Of a stretch of 47,407 bases of DNA, positions 1-8,840 are shown one piece after another. Origin of the DNA: Rikenellaceae bacterium DTU001. Lineage in GTDB: Bacteria > Bacteroidota > Bacteroidia > Bacteroidales > DTU049. The stretch covers positions 1-47,407 of the forward strand of contig LFSZ01000074.1 in the NCBI GenBank assembly GCA_001512885.1, read 5' to 3'. Numbering within the stretch: the stretch's first letter is position 1; every line of letters begins with the position of its first letter. Under the pieces are notes generated by a model. That model made no database searches. It had not been told where the DNA came from and saw nothing but the letters and a program-made list of their open reading frames with translations. The position numbers were made by a program, and so were the translations under genes.

Positions 1-1
1 C

Positions 2-325
2 AGTAATAAAAAAGCATTCAAAAAGGTTAGAAGAAATGTAATCAAGCACAAGGAAATAGTAACTAGCAAGAGGCAAAAGCGAGGCATATATAGCCTAAGT
101 ACTGTCAAGAAAAAGGCTAGTGAATTCACAAATTGGATATATTTCAAATTTAGGGGTGTAGCTACCAAATACCTGCAAAACTACATTATGTGGTATGTAG
201 TGATGGGTAAATACCTCACAGGCAAGACTATAAGCAATACTGGGCGAATGCTTAACCTTGCATCCTCGGACAGGTGGGCGTGGTATCGGTATAGAGAGTT
301 AGTGAATTTAACATATGTTAATTGA
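2..325 (+). pseudogene. IS1595-family transposase, C-terminal fragment cut by window edge
   Basis: An open frame runs from the window edge to TGA at 323-325 and gives about 107 residues. It matches the end of the transposase at 15652-16638: the shared blocks are RGxYS, FRGVATKYLQ-YxMW, KYLT and LNLASSDRWAW. It is clearly diverged from that copy, so it is a related element rather than a recent duplicate. The N-terminal part lies outside the window, so I cannot tell whether the whole gene is intact. The right terminal repeat seen in the other copies is not recognisable downstream. Confidence 0.8.
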
Positions 326-633
326 AACATATATTAGATTCCCCAAATTTCCCGAACAACTTCATTTTACCCCTATTTTTTATATTCTTTTTTATTAATT
401 ACTTTAACATACATATTCTATTATAAAGCTTATCATTACAGTATATTATAGATTTTTGATTATTACACAATCAATTCTATTACTATTTATATATTTTTTG
501 TTAAAAACGTAAAAATTTACTAACTAATCAATTACATTGATATCATTCATTATTTTATAAAAATCTAAATTTTTATTTCATACCTAACTTTTTATGTATT
601 TACATAAAATACATTAATTTTGCAAAAACATAA
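326..633. other. Non-coding AT-rich spacer
   Basis: This stretch lies between the transposase fragment and tRNA-Pro. It is very AT-rich with many stop codons in all frames. The only recognisable signal is the tRNA promoter box near its right end. Confidence 0.6.
615..622 (+). promoter_or_regulatory. -7 promoter box for tRNA-Pro/tRNA-Thr
   Basis: TAATTTTG fits the Bacteroidetes TAnnTTTG consensus. It lies 11 bases before the tRNA-Pro 5' end, the right distance for a short 5' leader. Confidence 0.7.
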
Positions 634-706
634 CGGGATGTAGCGCAGTTGGTAGCGCACTTCGTTCGGGACGAAGTGGTCGCTGGTTCGAATCCAGTCA
701 TCCCGA
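634..706 (+). tRNA. tRNA-Pro (anticodon CGG)
   Basis: The cloverleaf folds completely. The acceptor stem is CGGGATG/CATCCCG, the anticodon stem CTTCG/CGAAG, the loop TTCGGGA and the T-loop TTCGAAT. The anticodon CGG reads CCG, and G37 fits a proline tRNA. The 3' CCA is not encoded. It is followed after 3 bases by tRNA-Thr, so the two are probably one transcript. Confidence 0.95.
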
Positions 707-709
707 TTT

Positions 710-782
710 GCCATCCTAGCTCAGTAGGTAGAGCAGCTCACTCGTAATGAGCAGGTCGTGAGTTCGAGTCTCACGGATGGCT
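710..782 (+). tRNA. tRNA-Thr (anticodon CGT)
   Basis: The acceptor stem is GCCATCC/GGATGGC, the anticodon stem GCTCA/TGAGC with loop CTCGTAA, and the T-loop TTCGAGT. The anticodon CGT reads ACG. CCA is not encoded. It is the second gene of a two-tRNA unit. Confidence 0.95.
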
Positions 783-822
783 CTTAATTTTATTAAATTT
801 TTTTCTATTTTTTAAATTTTTA

Positions 823-830
823 TAAGTTTG
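823..830 (+). promoter_or_regulatory. -7 promoter box for the NSS transporter
   Basis: TAAGTTTG ends 12 bases before the ATG at 843. Transcription would start only a few bases before the start codon, so the mRNA may be almost leaderless. Read-through from the tRNA genes is also possible. Confidence 0.5.
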
Positions 831-842
831 TAAAAATTTTTT

Positions 843-2195
843 ATGTCTAATAGAGAAAATTTTTCTTCAACTTTTGGTATTATAGCGGCTGCAGCGGGTT
901 CTGCTGTTGGTTTAGGAAATATATGGAGATTTCCTTATGTAGCAGGTGAAAATGGTGGTGGTGCTTTTTTATTAATTTACATATTTATTGTACTAATCTT
1001 GGGAATTCCATTATTAATCTCTGAAATGATGATAGGGCGCAGAGCACAAGCAAATGTCATAGGAAGTTTCAAAAAATTAGGGCCTAAAAGTAGTATCATT
1101 ATAGGTATCATAGGATTACTAGCAGCATTTATTATTTTGTCATTTTATAGTACAGTTGGTGGCTGGACTATACATTACATATATGCAAGTATTAGCGGCG
1201 AAGTTTTTAAATTAGATTATCAGCAATATTTTACAAATTTCAAGGATAAAAGTTTTTTACCATTATTATGGCAAGTCATATTTTTAATAATGACAGCGAT
1301 AATAATTTTAGGAGGAGTAAAAAAAGGAATAGAAAATTGTTCTAAAGTGCTAATGCCATTATTAATATTGATGTTAATAATCTTAATGATTAGAGCAGTT
1401 ACATTACCAGGAAGTAAGAGTGGAATTGATTTTTTTATAAAACCTGATTTTAGTAAAGTAACGGGTAAAACGTTTTTAGCGGCCATGGGGCAAGCATTCT
1501 TTTCACTTAGTATCGGTATGGGGGCAATGCTTACTTATGGTTCTTACATAAAAAAAGACCAAAATCTAACTTTTATCGGTTTTTCTATTACAATTGCTGA
1601 TACTTTAATAGCTATCCTTGCTGGTTTTGTTATTTTTCCTACTTTATTTTCTTTTAATGTAGCACCTAATCAAGGCCCAGGATTGATATTTGTTACTTTA
1701 CCAGCTATTTTTGATCAGATGCCTTGGGGGGCAGGTTTTTCTACCCTGTTTTTTATCCTTTTACTCATAGCTTCCCTTACATCTTCTATATCTTTATTAG
1801 AGGTAATAGTCGCAGTACTAAAGGAAGAACTTAAATGGTCTAGAACATTATCAACCATTATTACTACTATATTAGTTATGTGTTTAGGGGTTTTTACTAC
1901 TTTGTCTTGGAATACATTTCAAAATCTTTTCATCACTACTGCACAAGGTAATTGCATGTACATTTTTGATATTTGTGATTATTTTTCATCAAATATCTTA
2001 CTTCCTTTAGGTGGTTTTTTAATCATGCTTTATGTGGGTTGGTATTTAAAGAAAGATGTTTTTTACGAAGAATTATCTGCTGGTGTTAATAACAAATTTA
2101 CTCTATCATTGAGATCGATGATTTTTTTTATTGTTAAATACATCGCACCCCTAGTGATAATTTTAGTATTTTTAAATGGATTAGGAATTATTTAA
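843..2195 (+). CDS. Sodium-dependent symporter, NSS/SNF family
   Basis: This is an inner-membrane transporter of the neurotransmitter:sodium symporter (LeuT-fold) family, which couples uptake of amino acids or similar substrates to the sodium gradient. The signature GSAVGLGNIWRFPY lies at residues 19-32, in the unwound TM1 that binds sodium and substrate. The TM6 signature FFSLSIGMGAM lies at about 219-229. The 450-residue length and roughly 11 hydrophobic helices fit the prokaryotic members. The substrate cannot be read from sequence. Some bacterial relatives carry tryptophan or tyrosine, which would suit the tryptophanase at 43011-44390, but this is only a suggestion. It follows two tRNA genes after 60 bases and has its own promoter-like box. 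Confidence 0.93.
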   Translation: MSNRENFSSTFGIIAAAAGSAVGLGNIWRFPYVAGENGGGAFLLIYIFIVLILGIPLLISEMMIGRRAQANVIGSFKKLGPKSSIIIGIIGLLAAFIILSFYSTVGGWTIHYIYASISGEVFKLDYQQYFTNFKDKSFLPLLWQVIFLIMTAIIILGGVKKGIENCSKVLMPLLILMLIILMIRAVTLPGSKSGIDFFIKPDFSKVTGKTFLAAMGQAFFSLSIGMGAMLTYGSYIKKDQNLTFIGFSITIADTLIAILAGFVIFPTLFSFNVAPNQGPGLIFVTLPAIFDQMPWGAGFSTLFFILLLIASLTSSISLLEVIVAVLKEELKWSRTLSTIITTILVMCLGVFTTLSWNTFQNLFITTAQGNCMYIFDICDYFSSNILLPLGGFLIMLYVGWYLKKDVFYEELSAGVNNKFTLSLRSMIFFIVKYIAPLVIILVFLNGLGII

Positions 2196-2443
2196 TTTTA
2201 AAATCAACTGTTAACATACAAAGAAAAATATAAATCATATTAGAATTATTAAAATATGTTAATTTAATTAAAAAAAATTTGTATTGTAAAAACAAAAGCA
2301 TTAGATAAGACTAGAAAAAAAAGAAAAGAAAAACTAAAAGACAGAGATGAGAAGCTTAGAAATTTGATATTTTTCGCTCTTGTAGCAAATCCATTTTAAT
2401 AAAACCAGTCATTAATTAATAAATGATATAAATAATATTTCGA

Positions 2444-4051
2444 TTAATACAATTGTTCAAAAACCTTACCATCTTTCCCAAGCTCTACAGCTTTTTTAAG
2501 CTCATAATCAATCTCATAAATGTTGTAATAATAACCACTAACTCCATATAAATAACGTGCAATAGAGGCTTTCAACACACAATTTATAATCGATTTTGAT
2601 CTTTCTAATTCATCATTATTAATTTCTATTTCATTATTTTTTGCATAATTTAAAAAATTATTAAATAAATCATCATATATTATAAATTTTTTACGAAAAA
2701 CTTCTTTTGTTGGGTAACTATTCAACAATTTTTCTCTCTCCTTACTTATAATATCTATTACATACATATTATAAATATTTTTTCTAACTAATTGATTTGA
2801 TAATTCAGAACTTAAGCTTGTATCTAGAGGGATAAAGACATCAGGCATTATACCACCTCCACCATATACAAGGCGATTTTTATTTAGAGTATAATATTTC
2901 AATGAATCTGGCAAATGTACAGAATCAGGATGCATAAGTTCACCTTTTTTTAATCGATTTTCTATATCATGATAATATTCATTACTATTAGAATAAGGTT
3001 TTTGTATACATCTACCTGTAGGCGTATAATATTTAGCTATAGTCAATCTAACAAGTGAACCATCTAATAAATAATAAGGATTTTGTACCAATCCTTTGCC
3101 AAAAGATCTTCGTCCCATCAGTATTGCTCTATCCCAATCTTGCATAGCACCAGCGACTATTTCGCTGGCCGAAGCACTACGTTCGTCTATCAATACTATT
3201 AATTTGCCGTCTTGGTATTCACCTTTAGCAGAAGATGCATACTTGTTTACAGGCATACTCCTGCCTTGGGTATACACTATTAATTTACCTGCATCTAAAA
3301 ATTCATCTGCTAACTGCACTGCAGTAGATAAGTATCCCCCACCATTTCCACGTAAATCTAGAATCAAAAAATCTATTTTTTCTTTTTTTAATTCATTAAT
3401 AGTATTTTTGAATTCATTAATAGTATTTCGAGCAAATCTGTCTACCTTTATATAAGCAATGCCAGGCTCTAGCATATATGCTGCATTGATGGAGTTGAGT
3501 GGTATTTTATCTCTAATAATTATGAAATCTATTAGCTCTGAATGGTTTACTCTCTTGATTGTAACTTTTACAGATGTACCTTTTGGACCTCTAAGTTTTT
3601 TAGTTACATAATCATTAGTAACATAACTTCCATAAGCAACTGAATCATCTATTTTTATGATTTTATCTCCAGGAAATATGCCTACTATCTCTGCTGGTCC
3701 GCCGCTAATCACTTCTATTACATTTATCGTATCACGTATTATCTGAAATGTTATTCCTATACCTTCAAAGCTACCTACCAATGGCTCTTCTACACTTTTT
3801 ACATCTTTAGCTGGTATATATACACTATGAGGATCTAATTCTGATAATAATCCTTTGATAGCTTCTTCTGTTAAATGAGAAAAATTTACTGTATCTACAT
3901 AATATCTATCTAATAGATTTAGTAATTGCGAAAATTTTTGTACTTGAGTAGATATAATGTCATTGACAGGTTCTATATTTACAGTGTTTTTCTGACTATA
4001 AATAAAAGTAGAAAAATAAAAAATAATAATAAACACAATTATTTTTTTCAT
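2444..4051 (-). CDS. C-terminal processing peptidase, S41 family (CtpA/Prc-like)
   Basis: This is a secreted or periplasmic serine protease that trims or degrades envelope proteins from their C-termini. A signal peptide covers residues 1-19 (MKKIIVFIIIF then a Ser-Gln cleavage site). A PDZ domain lies at about 90-165, followed by the S41 catalytic core with LDLRGNGGG at 231-239. The Ser/Lys dyad is visible as SASASE, with Ser294 the likely nucleophile, and RSFGKG with Lys319, 25 residues apart as in Prc and plant CtpA. At 535 residues it has the usual Bacteroidetes length, with a C-terminal extension of unknown role. It is a single-gene unit behind a promoter box at 4079-4086. Confidence 0.93.
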   Translation of the reverse strand: MKKIIVFIIIFYFSTFIYSQKNTVNIEPVNDIISTQVQKFSQLLNLLDRYYVDTVNFSHLTEEAIKGLLSELDPHSVYIPAKDVKSVEEPLVGSFEGIGITFQIIRDTINVIEVISGGPAEIVGIFPGDKIIKIDDSVAYGSYVTNDYVTKKLRGPKGTSVKVTIKRVNHSELIDFIIIRDKIPLNSINAAYMLEPGIAYIKVDRFARNTINEFKNTINELKKEKIDFLILDLRGNGGGYLSTAVQLADEFLDAGKLIVYTQGRSMPVNKYASSAKGEYQDGKLIVLIDERSASASEIVAGAMQDWDRAILMGRRSFGKGLVQNPYYLLDGSLVRLTIAKYYTPTGRCIQKPYSNSNEYYHDIENRLKKGELMHPDSVHLPDSLKYYTLNKNRLVYGGGGIMPDVFIPLDTSLSSELSNQLVRKNIYNMYVIDIISKEREKLLNSYPTKEVFRKKFIIYDDLFNNFLNYAKNNEIEINNDELERSKSIINCVLKASIARYLYGVSGYYYNIYEIDYELKKAVELGKDGKVFEQLY

Positions 4052-4078
4052 TTATGTTCTTTTTTTTTTATTAATTTA

Positions 4079-4086
4079 CAAAGTTA
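4079..4086 (-). promoter_or_regulatory. -7 promoter box for the S41 protease
   Basis: TAACTTTG on the minus strand fits TAnnTTTG and ends 27 bases before the start codon at 4051. Confidence 0.55.
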
Positions 4087-4342
4087 AAGTTAAATTTTAT
4101 TATACTACTAAATAAAAAAAAACTTTTTATTATATTGCATTGAACAATTCTAACATATAAAACAAATTAATAATATTATTTTGTAATATTTTAATTTGTT
4201 ATCCGTGAAATATAATTTTGCTGATTATTTCACAGTTTATACAAATATCAACAAATCAATTTATAACTATTCGAATGTTTATCAAAGTTGTTAAGGTTTT
4301 ATTAATTTTTATCATTTTAATTATTAACATTAATACAAAATT

Positions 4343-5497
4343 TTATTCATTTATAATAGTGATAGTTACTAATCTACAATGCAACAAAGCACCGAAATCG
4401 GACTTGCAACTTTGTTTGGGTAGTTGAATAGTAAAACGACTTTGTGATATGCCATTACCATTTAATAAATAGAAAATATTCATTGCTCTTTTTTCAGCTA
4501 ATTTAATATCATCAGATTCGTTCGTTTCTTGATAGCCTTTAATCAATATTTTTAATGAAGGATTTTCGCGTAAAACTTCAACTACATAAGAAAAAAAACG
4601 ATAAATAGTATCATTTAATTTATATGAATTAGGTTCGAAATATATAAAAAAAGTTTTAGATCCGCCCTCATCAGGTATTAATTGCACTAATGTATCTTCC
4701 CTGTTGGGAGTTTTGATTATATCTTTGGCAGAGATATCTATCTCATCTATATCAAATAACTGACTATCAAGAGTAGTATTTAATGATAAAAAATACAATG
4801 TAGAATCTATACCTATTTCACATAACAAAACATCATCCACATAATAATAAGCCTCTCGTTTGCCAAATGAAAATATCGATTTTCTTTTAAATTTATCTCT
4901 ATTGTTAAGATCGAAATTACCGATAGTGAGAAAAAGTTCATTCCCCATAGCAGTAAATGTACCACTGATTTTTAACCATTCATTTTCAGGATCATCACTT
5001 TTTAGCCCTTTTTCGTCTCTTACTTCTATCTGAGGTCTATATGTTTCTAATACTAGGGGCGATAGGTAATTTGGTGCATTAGGATAAAAGCTTGCACCGA
5101 AAGATTTAGCATAGCAATTGCTATATTTGGATGGGGTAATATACACCTCGAAGTAATATATTTTACCTTTTTCTAAAGTTTTGTTTAGTTTTACTTGCAA
5201 AAATTCATTATAATTTTTGGGCCAAAAACGTAAACCTGCATAAGCATTGCCTGTGCGAGCAGGCCTAAGGATATAATTCTTGTCAAACTTTATTTTATTT
5301 ACGTCTTGTATTTTTTTACTTGTACTATAAACGAAATAGTCTGCTGTATTTAATTTTTTCCATGGTTTCAATGTAGTTTTACCATTGCCTTCGAAGCTTG
5401 CATTTGGCACCAAGTTTTCGCATTCTTCAGGATAAAAATCTTGAGCTAATAAAAAATTTATATTTAATATTAGAATAATTACAAATATTAATCTCAT
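4343..5497 (-). CDS. Outer-membrane/periplasmic OmpA-like protein with degenerate OmpA domain
   Basis: This 384-residue secreted protein has a signal peptide at 1-19. Its N-terminal half opens with NLVPNASFEGNG and looks like the beta-sandwich 'PNxxFE' domain common in Bacteroidetes. An OmpA-like domain occupies about residues 285-384, where FFIYFEPNSYKLN marks its first strand. The peptidoglycan-contacting motif is poor: GYQET replaces the usual GHTD, and CRLVTI replaces NRRVEI. It may therefore bind the cell wall weakly or not at all. It is paralogous to 39645-40826, which keeps the canonical motifs. The ATG lies one base after the stop of 5499-6161, so the two are probably translationally coupled. 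Its function is unknown. Confidence 0.8.
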   Translation of the reverse strand: MRLIFVIILILNINFLLAQDFYPEECENLVPNASFEGNGKTTLKPWKKLNTADYFVYSTSKKIQDVNKIKFDKNYILRPARTGNAYAGLRFWPKNYNEFLQVKLNKTLEKGKIYYFEVYITPSKYSNCYAKSFGASFYPNAPNYLSPLVLETYRPQIEVRDEKGLKSDDPENEWLKISGTFTAMGNELFLTIGNFDLNNRDKFKRKSIFSFGKREAYYYVDDVLLCEIGIDSTLYFLSLNTTLDSQLFDIDEIDISAKDIIKTPNREDTLVQLIPDEGGSKTFFIYFEPNSYKLNDTIYRFFSYVVEVLRENPSLKILIKGYQETNESDDIKLAEKRAMNIFYLLNGNGISQSRFTIQLPKQSCKSDFGALLHCRLVTITIINE

Positions 5498-5498
5498 T

Positions 5499-6161
5499 TT
5501 ATTCTATTGGAGAAAATATTTTTTTAAAATAAGGTATATGCCATAAGGCATGGAATATACCAATCAATACCATTACTATACCTATCTGTACATGCCAATA
5601 TAAAAAATCGTTATATAGAACCTTGTGAGGAAAATCGTAATTTATTTGTATAATTAATAAAATACCTAACAGGCAAGAAACTAAAAAACTAATCAATAAT
5701 AATAAATTCCATATACGCTTGTGCAATCTTTTGCTTATTACTTTATTCTTTGATAATATCCAAGATAATAAATATAAAATTATCGTTGTAGCCCCGATCT
5801 CTATTAAATTATATGAACGTTTCTTAATATTTAACCTCAAAACTGGTAAAACATTAAAATGATTTTGATAATTTACTAAATATTGTTGTATAGTTTTATG
5901 GATAAAATTATTATTTATTCCATTATCATTTGGCACATCATCCACTGATGATAATGTCATATTTTGTGAGATTGTATCGATATTTTTATTTTCTAATTTG
6001 ATACCAAAATCACAATAACCATCTTGATCATCATCAATGTATTTGCCACAATTGCCCGTGCAATTTACATTATCACATATATGCTTAGTAGTTTGTGCAT
6101 TAATATTGACACAAAAAACTAAAATATATGCAGTAAAAATTATAATGGCTATACGTTTCAT
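5499..6161 (-). CDS. Small membrane protein: calcium-loop-like Cys motif plus three-helix domain
   Basis: The 220-residue product has a signal peptide (1-22), then a short cysteine-containing segment CDNVNCTGNCG followed by DDDQDGYCD (43-51), which resembles an EF-hand or thrombospondin-type-3 calcium loop. A linker leads to three membrane helices at about 118-136, 149-172 and 188-207. Histidines 147, 190, 204 and 208 lie at or near helix ends (YWHVQIG, FHALWHIPYF). The last two helices recall small cytochrome b561/DUF4405-type haem-binding proteins, so electron transfer in the inner membrane is possible but unproven. It is the first gene of a two-gene unit with the OmpA-like protein at 4343-5497. 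Confidence 0.75.
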   Translation of the reverse strand: MKRIAIIIFTAYILVFCVNINAQTTKHICDNVNCTGNCGKYIDDDQDGYCDFGIKLENKNIDTISQNMTLSSVDDVPNDNGINNNFIHKTIQQYLVNYQNHFNVLPVLRLNIKKRSYNLIEIGATTIILYLLSWILSKNKVISKRLHKRIWNLLLLISFLVSCLLGILLIIQINYDFPHKVLYNDFLYWHVQIGIVMVLIGIFHALWHIPYFKKIFSPIE

Positions 6162-6173
6162 TATTATTTTTTA

Positions 6174-6181
6174 CAAAGTTA
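6174..6181 (-). promoter_or_regulatory. -7 promoter box for the 5499-6161 / 4343-5497 operon
   Basis: TAACTTTG on the minus strand ends 12 bases before the start codon at 6161. It is the same octamer as in front of the S41 protease, ruvB and tryptophanase. Confidence 0.55.
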
Positions 6182-6263
6182 TTTAAAATTTATCTAATTA
6201 TTACTCAATCTATTAATTTTTTTTATACATTTATCTATCTGTATGCAAATTGTAATTTTTGTA

Positions 6264-6271
6264 TATATTTG
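6264..6271 (+). promoter_or_regulatory. -7 promoter box for the hydroxyacid dehydrogenase
   Basis: TATATTTG fits TAnnTTTG and lies 43 bases before the ATG at 6315. It is divergent from the box at 6174-6181. Confidence 0.5.
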
Positions 6272-6314
6272 CTAAACATTTAAAGTAATAATAATTTAAT
6301 ATTATATAAATGTT

Positions 6315-7268
6315 ATGGAAAAAATTTTAGTTATACCACATCCAATAGAGATATCCGAGAAGCAAATTAGGTTTTTAAAAGATGAATTGAGCAAATATAA
6401 TGTCAAGCTAGTTTACTATACCGATGAACCCTCTAATGATGAAGAATTGATAAATCGAATAAGTAATGCTAATTATTTAATTATAGCTGTATTACCATTA
6501 AACGCTGATATATTGAGCAAAGCAAAGAATTTAGAATATATTTCTATTACTTTTACTGGTTACGATCATGTAGATATAAATTATTGCAAAGCTAATAATA
6601 TCAAAGTAAGTAATGTAGCTGGATATTCTACTACAGCTGTAGCTGAACTGACTATTGCTATGGCTATAATGCTCTATCGTCAATTAATACCTCAATATTT
6701 ATCTTTTAAATTATCTGGTGATAAAATAAATAAACCAGGTAGAGAAATATATAATAAAACATGGGGAGTGATAGGCTACGGTAACATAGGTAAAAAAGTA
6801 ACAGAATATGCTAAAAGTTTAGGTGCTAATATAATAGTGCATACTCGCTCTCTGCACCCCGAAGCTTCTAATATAGATTTCGTTTCTAAACAACATTTAA
6901 TAGCCAATTCTGATATTATAAGCATACATATGCCACTAAATAACGAAACCAAACATTTTATAAGTTTTAGAGAGTTTGATCAGATGAAAGATAATACAAT
7001 TTTAATAAATACAGCTAGGGGATTAATAGTAAATCAAGAAGCTTTAATAGATGCTTTGATAAACAAAAAAATAGCAGGTGCAGCATCTGACGTATTTGAG
7101 ATAGAACCCCCTCTCGATCCACAATATCCTTTATTACATATTGATAACTTTTTAGCTCTGCCACACATTGGCTATTATACCGAAGAAGCATTAGAAAAAA
7201 GAGCCGACATAGGAATTGATAATTTTCTTAATTATTTGAATGGCAAAATAACTAATGAAGTTTGTTAA
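6315..7268 (+). CDS. D-isomer-specific 2-hydroxyacid dehydrogenase
   Basis: This cytoplasmic NAD(P)-dependent enzyme interconverts a D-2-hydroxyacid and a 2-oxoacid. The Rossmann motif GYGNIG is at 154-159. The catalytic triad is Arg235 (NTARG), Glu264 (FEIEPP) and His284 (ALPHIG). At 317 residues it has the length of glycerate, lactate or phosphoglycerate dehydrogenases without a regulatory domain. The exact substrate is unclear. After the second Rossmann strand the chain reads HTRS instead of an acidic residue, which in this family usually favours NADP(H) over NAD(H). It is transcribed alone, divergently from the membrane-protein operon. Confidence 0.88.
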   Translation: MEKILVIPHPIEISEKQIRFLKDELSKYNVKLVYYTDEPSNDEELINRISNANYLIIAVLPLNADILSKAKNLEYISITFTGYDHVDINYCKANNIKVSNVAGYSTTAVAELTIAMAIMLYRQLIPQYLSFKLSGDKINKPGREIYNKTWGVIGYGNIGKKVTEYAKSLGANIIVHTRSLHPEASNIDFVSKQHLIANSDIISIHMPLNNETKHFISFREFDQMKDNTILINTARGLIVNQEALIDALINKKIAGAASDVFEIEPPLDPQYPLLHIDNFLALPHIGYYTEEALEKRADIGIDNFLNYLNGKITNEVC

Positions 7269-7721
7269 GTGACCATTAAACAAATAAAACTGGAGTGGCT
7301 AAGAGTGAGAAACTGAAAAAAACATTGAGAAATAATTTTTGAATGTTTAATTTACAATTTAGAAATTGTTGTTTAGGACTTTTTTGCAATTAATATTACA
7401 TTCTTGATTTTTTATTCGCAAATATTCCAAAAAAATAAATAATTTTGACTTTTAATTTTTAATAAAATTTTTTTTGACTATTTTTGAATTTATAAGGTAA
7501 AAAAGTTTAATTTATTAAAAAAGTTAAAAAAAAAATTAACAATATGTTAAAAGCATTTGCTTATTGAGCAAATTGAGGTAATTGATAGATTTGTTTATAT
7601 AAAAACTTAAGTTATTTGCTAAAGCTTATTTCAATAATCTCACAGATTCATTATATCATTTACCATATTTGTTCATATAGTATTATAAAACATTGTTCAA
7701 ATAGTTTATTAATTATAAAAT
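7269..7721 (+). other. Non-coding region upstream of meaB
   Basis: No gene is supported in these 453 bases. The only structure I see is a near-perfect direct repeat before meaB, TTGTTCATATAG at 7669-7680 and TTGTTCAAATAG at 7693-7704, with 24-base periodicity. A canonical TAnnTTTG box is absent. Confidence 0.5.
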
Positions 7722-8828
7722 ATGTTAACAGAAGATAATAAAAATAATAAAGAGTCAGCTCTTAAAATAAATGAAGGAATCGAACAACCATCCCAAGTAA
7801 ATCAAGAAGTAATAAATAAATTTTTGTCAAAAACAAAAACACCTTCTACTCAAGAATTAATAGAAGGAATAAAAAATGGTGATAGAGTTGCTCTGTCGAG
7901 AGCTATTACATTAATAGAAAGTCTAAATCCGAGACATTATTGCGAAGCTCAAAAAATAATTGAAGCTTGCTTGCCTCTCAGTGGGAATAGTATAAGAATA
8001 GGTGTAACTGGTATACCAGGAGCGGGCAAAAGTACTTTTATAGAATCTTTTGGTACTATGCTTACAGAGTTAGATTATAAAGTAGCTGTTTTAGCGATAG
8101 ATCCTTCTAGTCAATTATCTAAAGGAAGCATATTGGGCGACAAAGTAAGAATGGAACGACTAGCAACAAATCCAAAAGCATTTATTCGTCCTTCACCTTC
8201 GGCAGGTACTCTGGGGGGAGTATCTAGAAAAACTAAAGAAACTATGATTTTATGCGAAGCGGCTGGTTTTGATATAGTATTGATAGAAACTGTAGGGGTC
8301 GGACAAAATGAAGTAGCAGTGAGAAATATGGTAGATTTCTTTCTCTTACTTCTAGTAGCTGGCGCAGGCGATGAGTTGCAAGGTATGAAACGAGGTATCA
8401 TCGAAATGGCTGATGCTATTTTTATTAATAAAGCTGATGGAGACAATATCAATAAAGCTCTAGCCTCTGCTCAAGAATATAAACTAGCTCTCCATCTTTT
8501 GCCACCACACCCTGCAGGATGGACGCCTATAGTAGATGTTTGTAGTGCTATCACAGGATACAATCTCGACAAAGTTTGGGAAACAATTCAAAAATATATA
8601 AATCTTGTAAAACAAAATGCATATTTCGAAAAAAATAGACAAAATCAAGAAGCTCAACGAATATACGATTATTTGATAGAAGAGCTAAACATGTTTTTTT
8701 GGAACAACGAAAAATTACAAAATGAATATAATAAATTAAAAGATCTGGTACTAAAGCAAAAAATCACTGCATATCAAGCAGCTATTAAATTGAAAAAATT
8801 ATTTATCAAATTAATATCTAAACGATAA
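7722..8828 (+). CDS. meaB: Methylmalonyl-CoA mutase-associated GTPase MeaB
   Basis: MeaB is a cytoplasmic G3E-type P-loop GTPase that guards adenosylcobalamin loading and protects B12-dependent methylmalonyl-CoA mutase. The P-loop GIPGAGKST is at 97-105. The metal-linked DPSSQLSKGSILGDK follows from 127, the switch-region motif ETVGVGQ is at 189-195, and the base-specificity motif NKAD is at 236-239. The 368-residue length is normal, with an N-terminal extension of about 40 polar residues. The mutase genes are not in the window. The gene lies about 6.5 kb from the B12 uptake locus at 12116-15353, which fits a B12-dependent propionate or succinate pathway. Confidence 0.95.
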   Translation: MLTEDNKNNKESALKINEGIEQPSQVNQEVINKFLSKTKTPSTQELIEGIKNGDRVALSRAITLIESLNPRHYCEAQKIIEACLPLSGNSIRIGVTGIPGAGKSTFIESFGTMLTELDYKVAVLAIDPSSQLSKGSILGDKVRMERLATNPKAFIRPSPSAGTLGGVSRKTKETMILCEAAGFDIVLIETVGVGQNEVAVRNMVDFFLLLLVAGAGDELQGMKRGIIEMADAIFINKADGDNINKALASAQEYKLALHLLPPHPAGWTPIVDVCSAITGYNLDKVWETIQKYINLVKQNAYFEKNRQNQEAQRIYDYLIEELNMFFWNNEKLQNEYNKLKDLVLKQKITAYQAAIKLKKLFIKLISKR

Positions 8829-8840
8829 TTAATTTTTTTT

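Noticed and set aside
2283-2399. Lys/Arg-rich frame of about 38 codons after the NSS transporter
   Set aside because: There is no ATG, GTG or TTG in frame, and no ribosome-binding site; the composition can arise from A-rich DNA.
4218-4427. Plus-strand frame overlapping the end of the OmpA-like gene
   Set aside because: It consists of Ile/Asn/Phe-rich translation of AT-rich DNA and overlaps a well-supported gene on the other strand.
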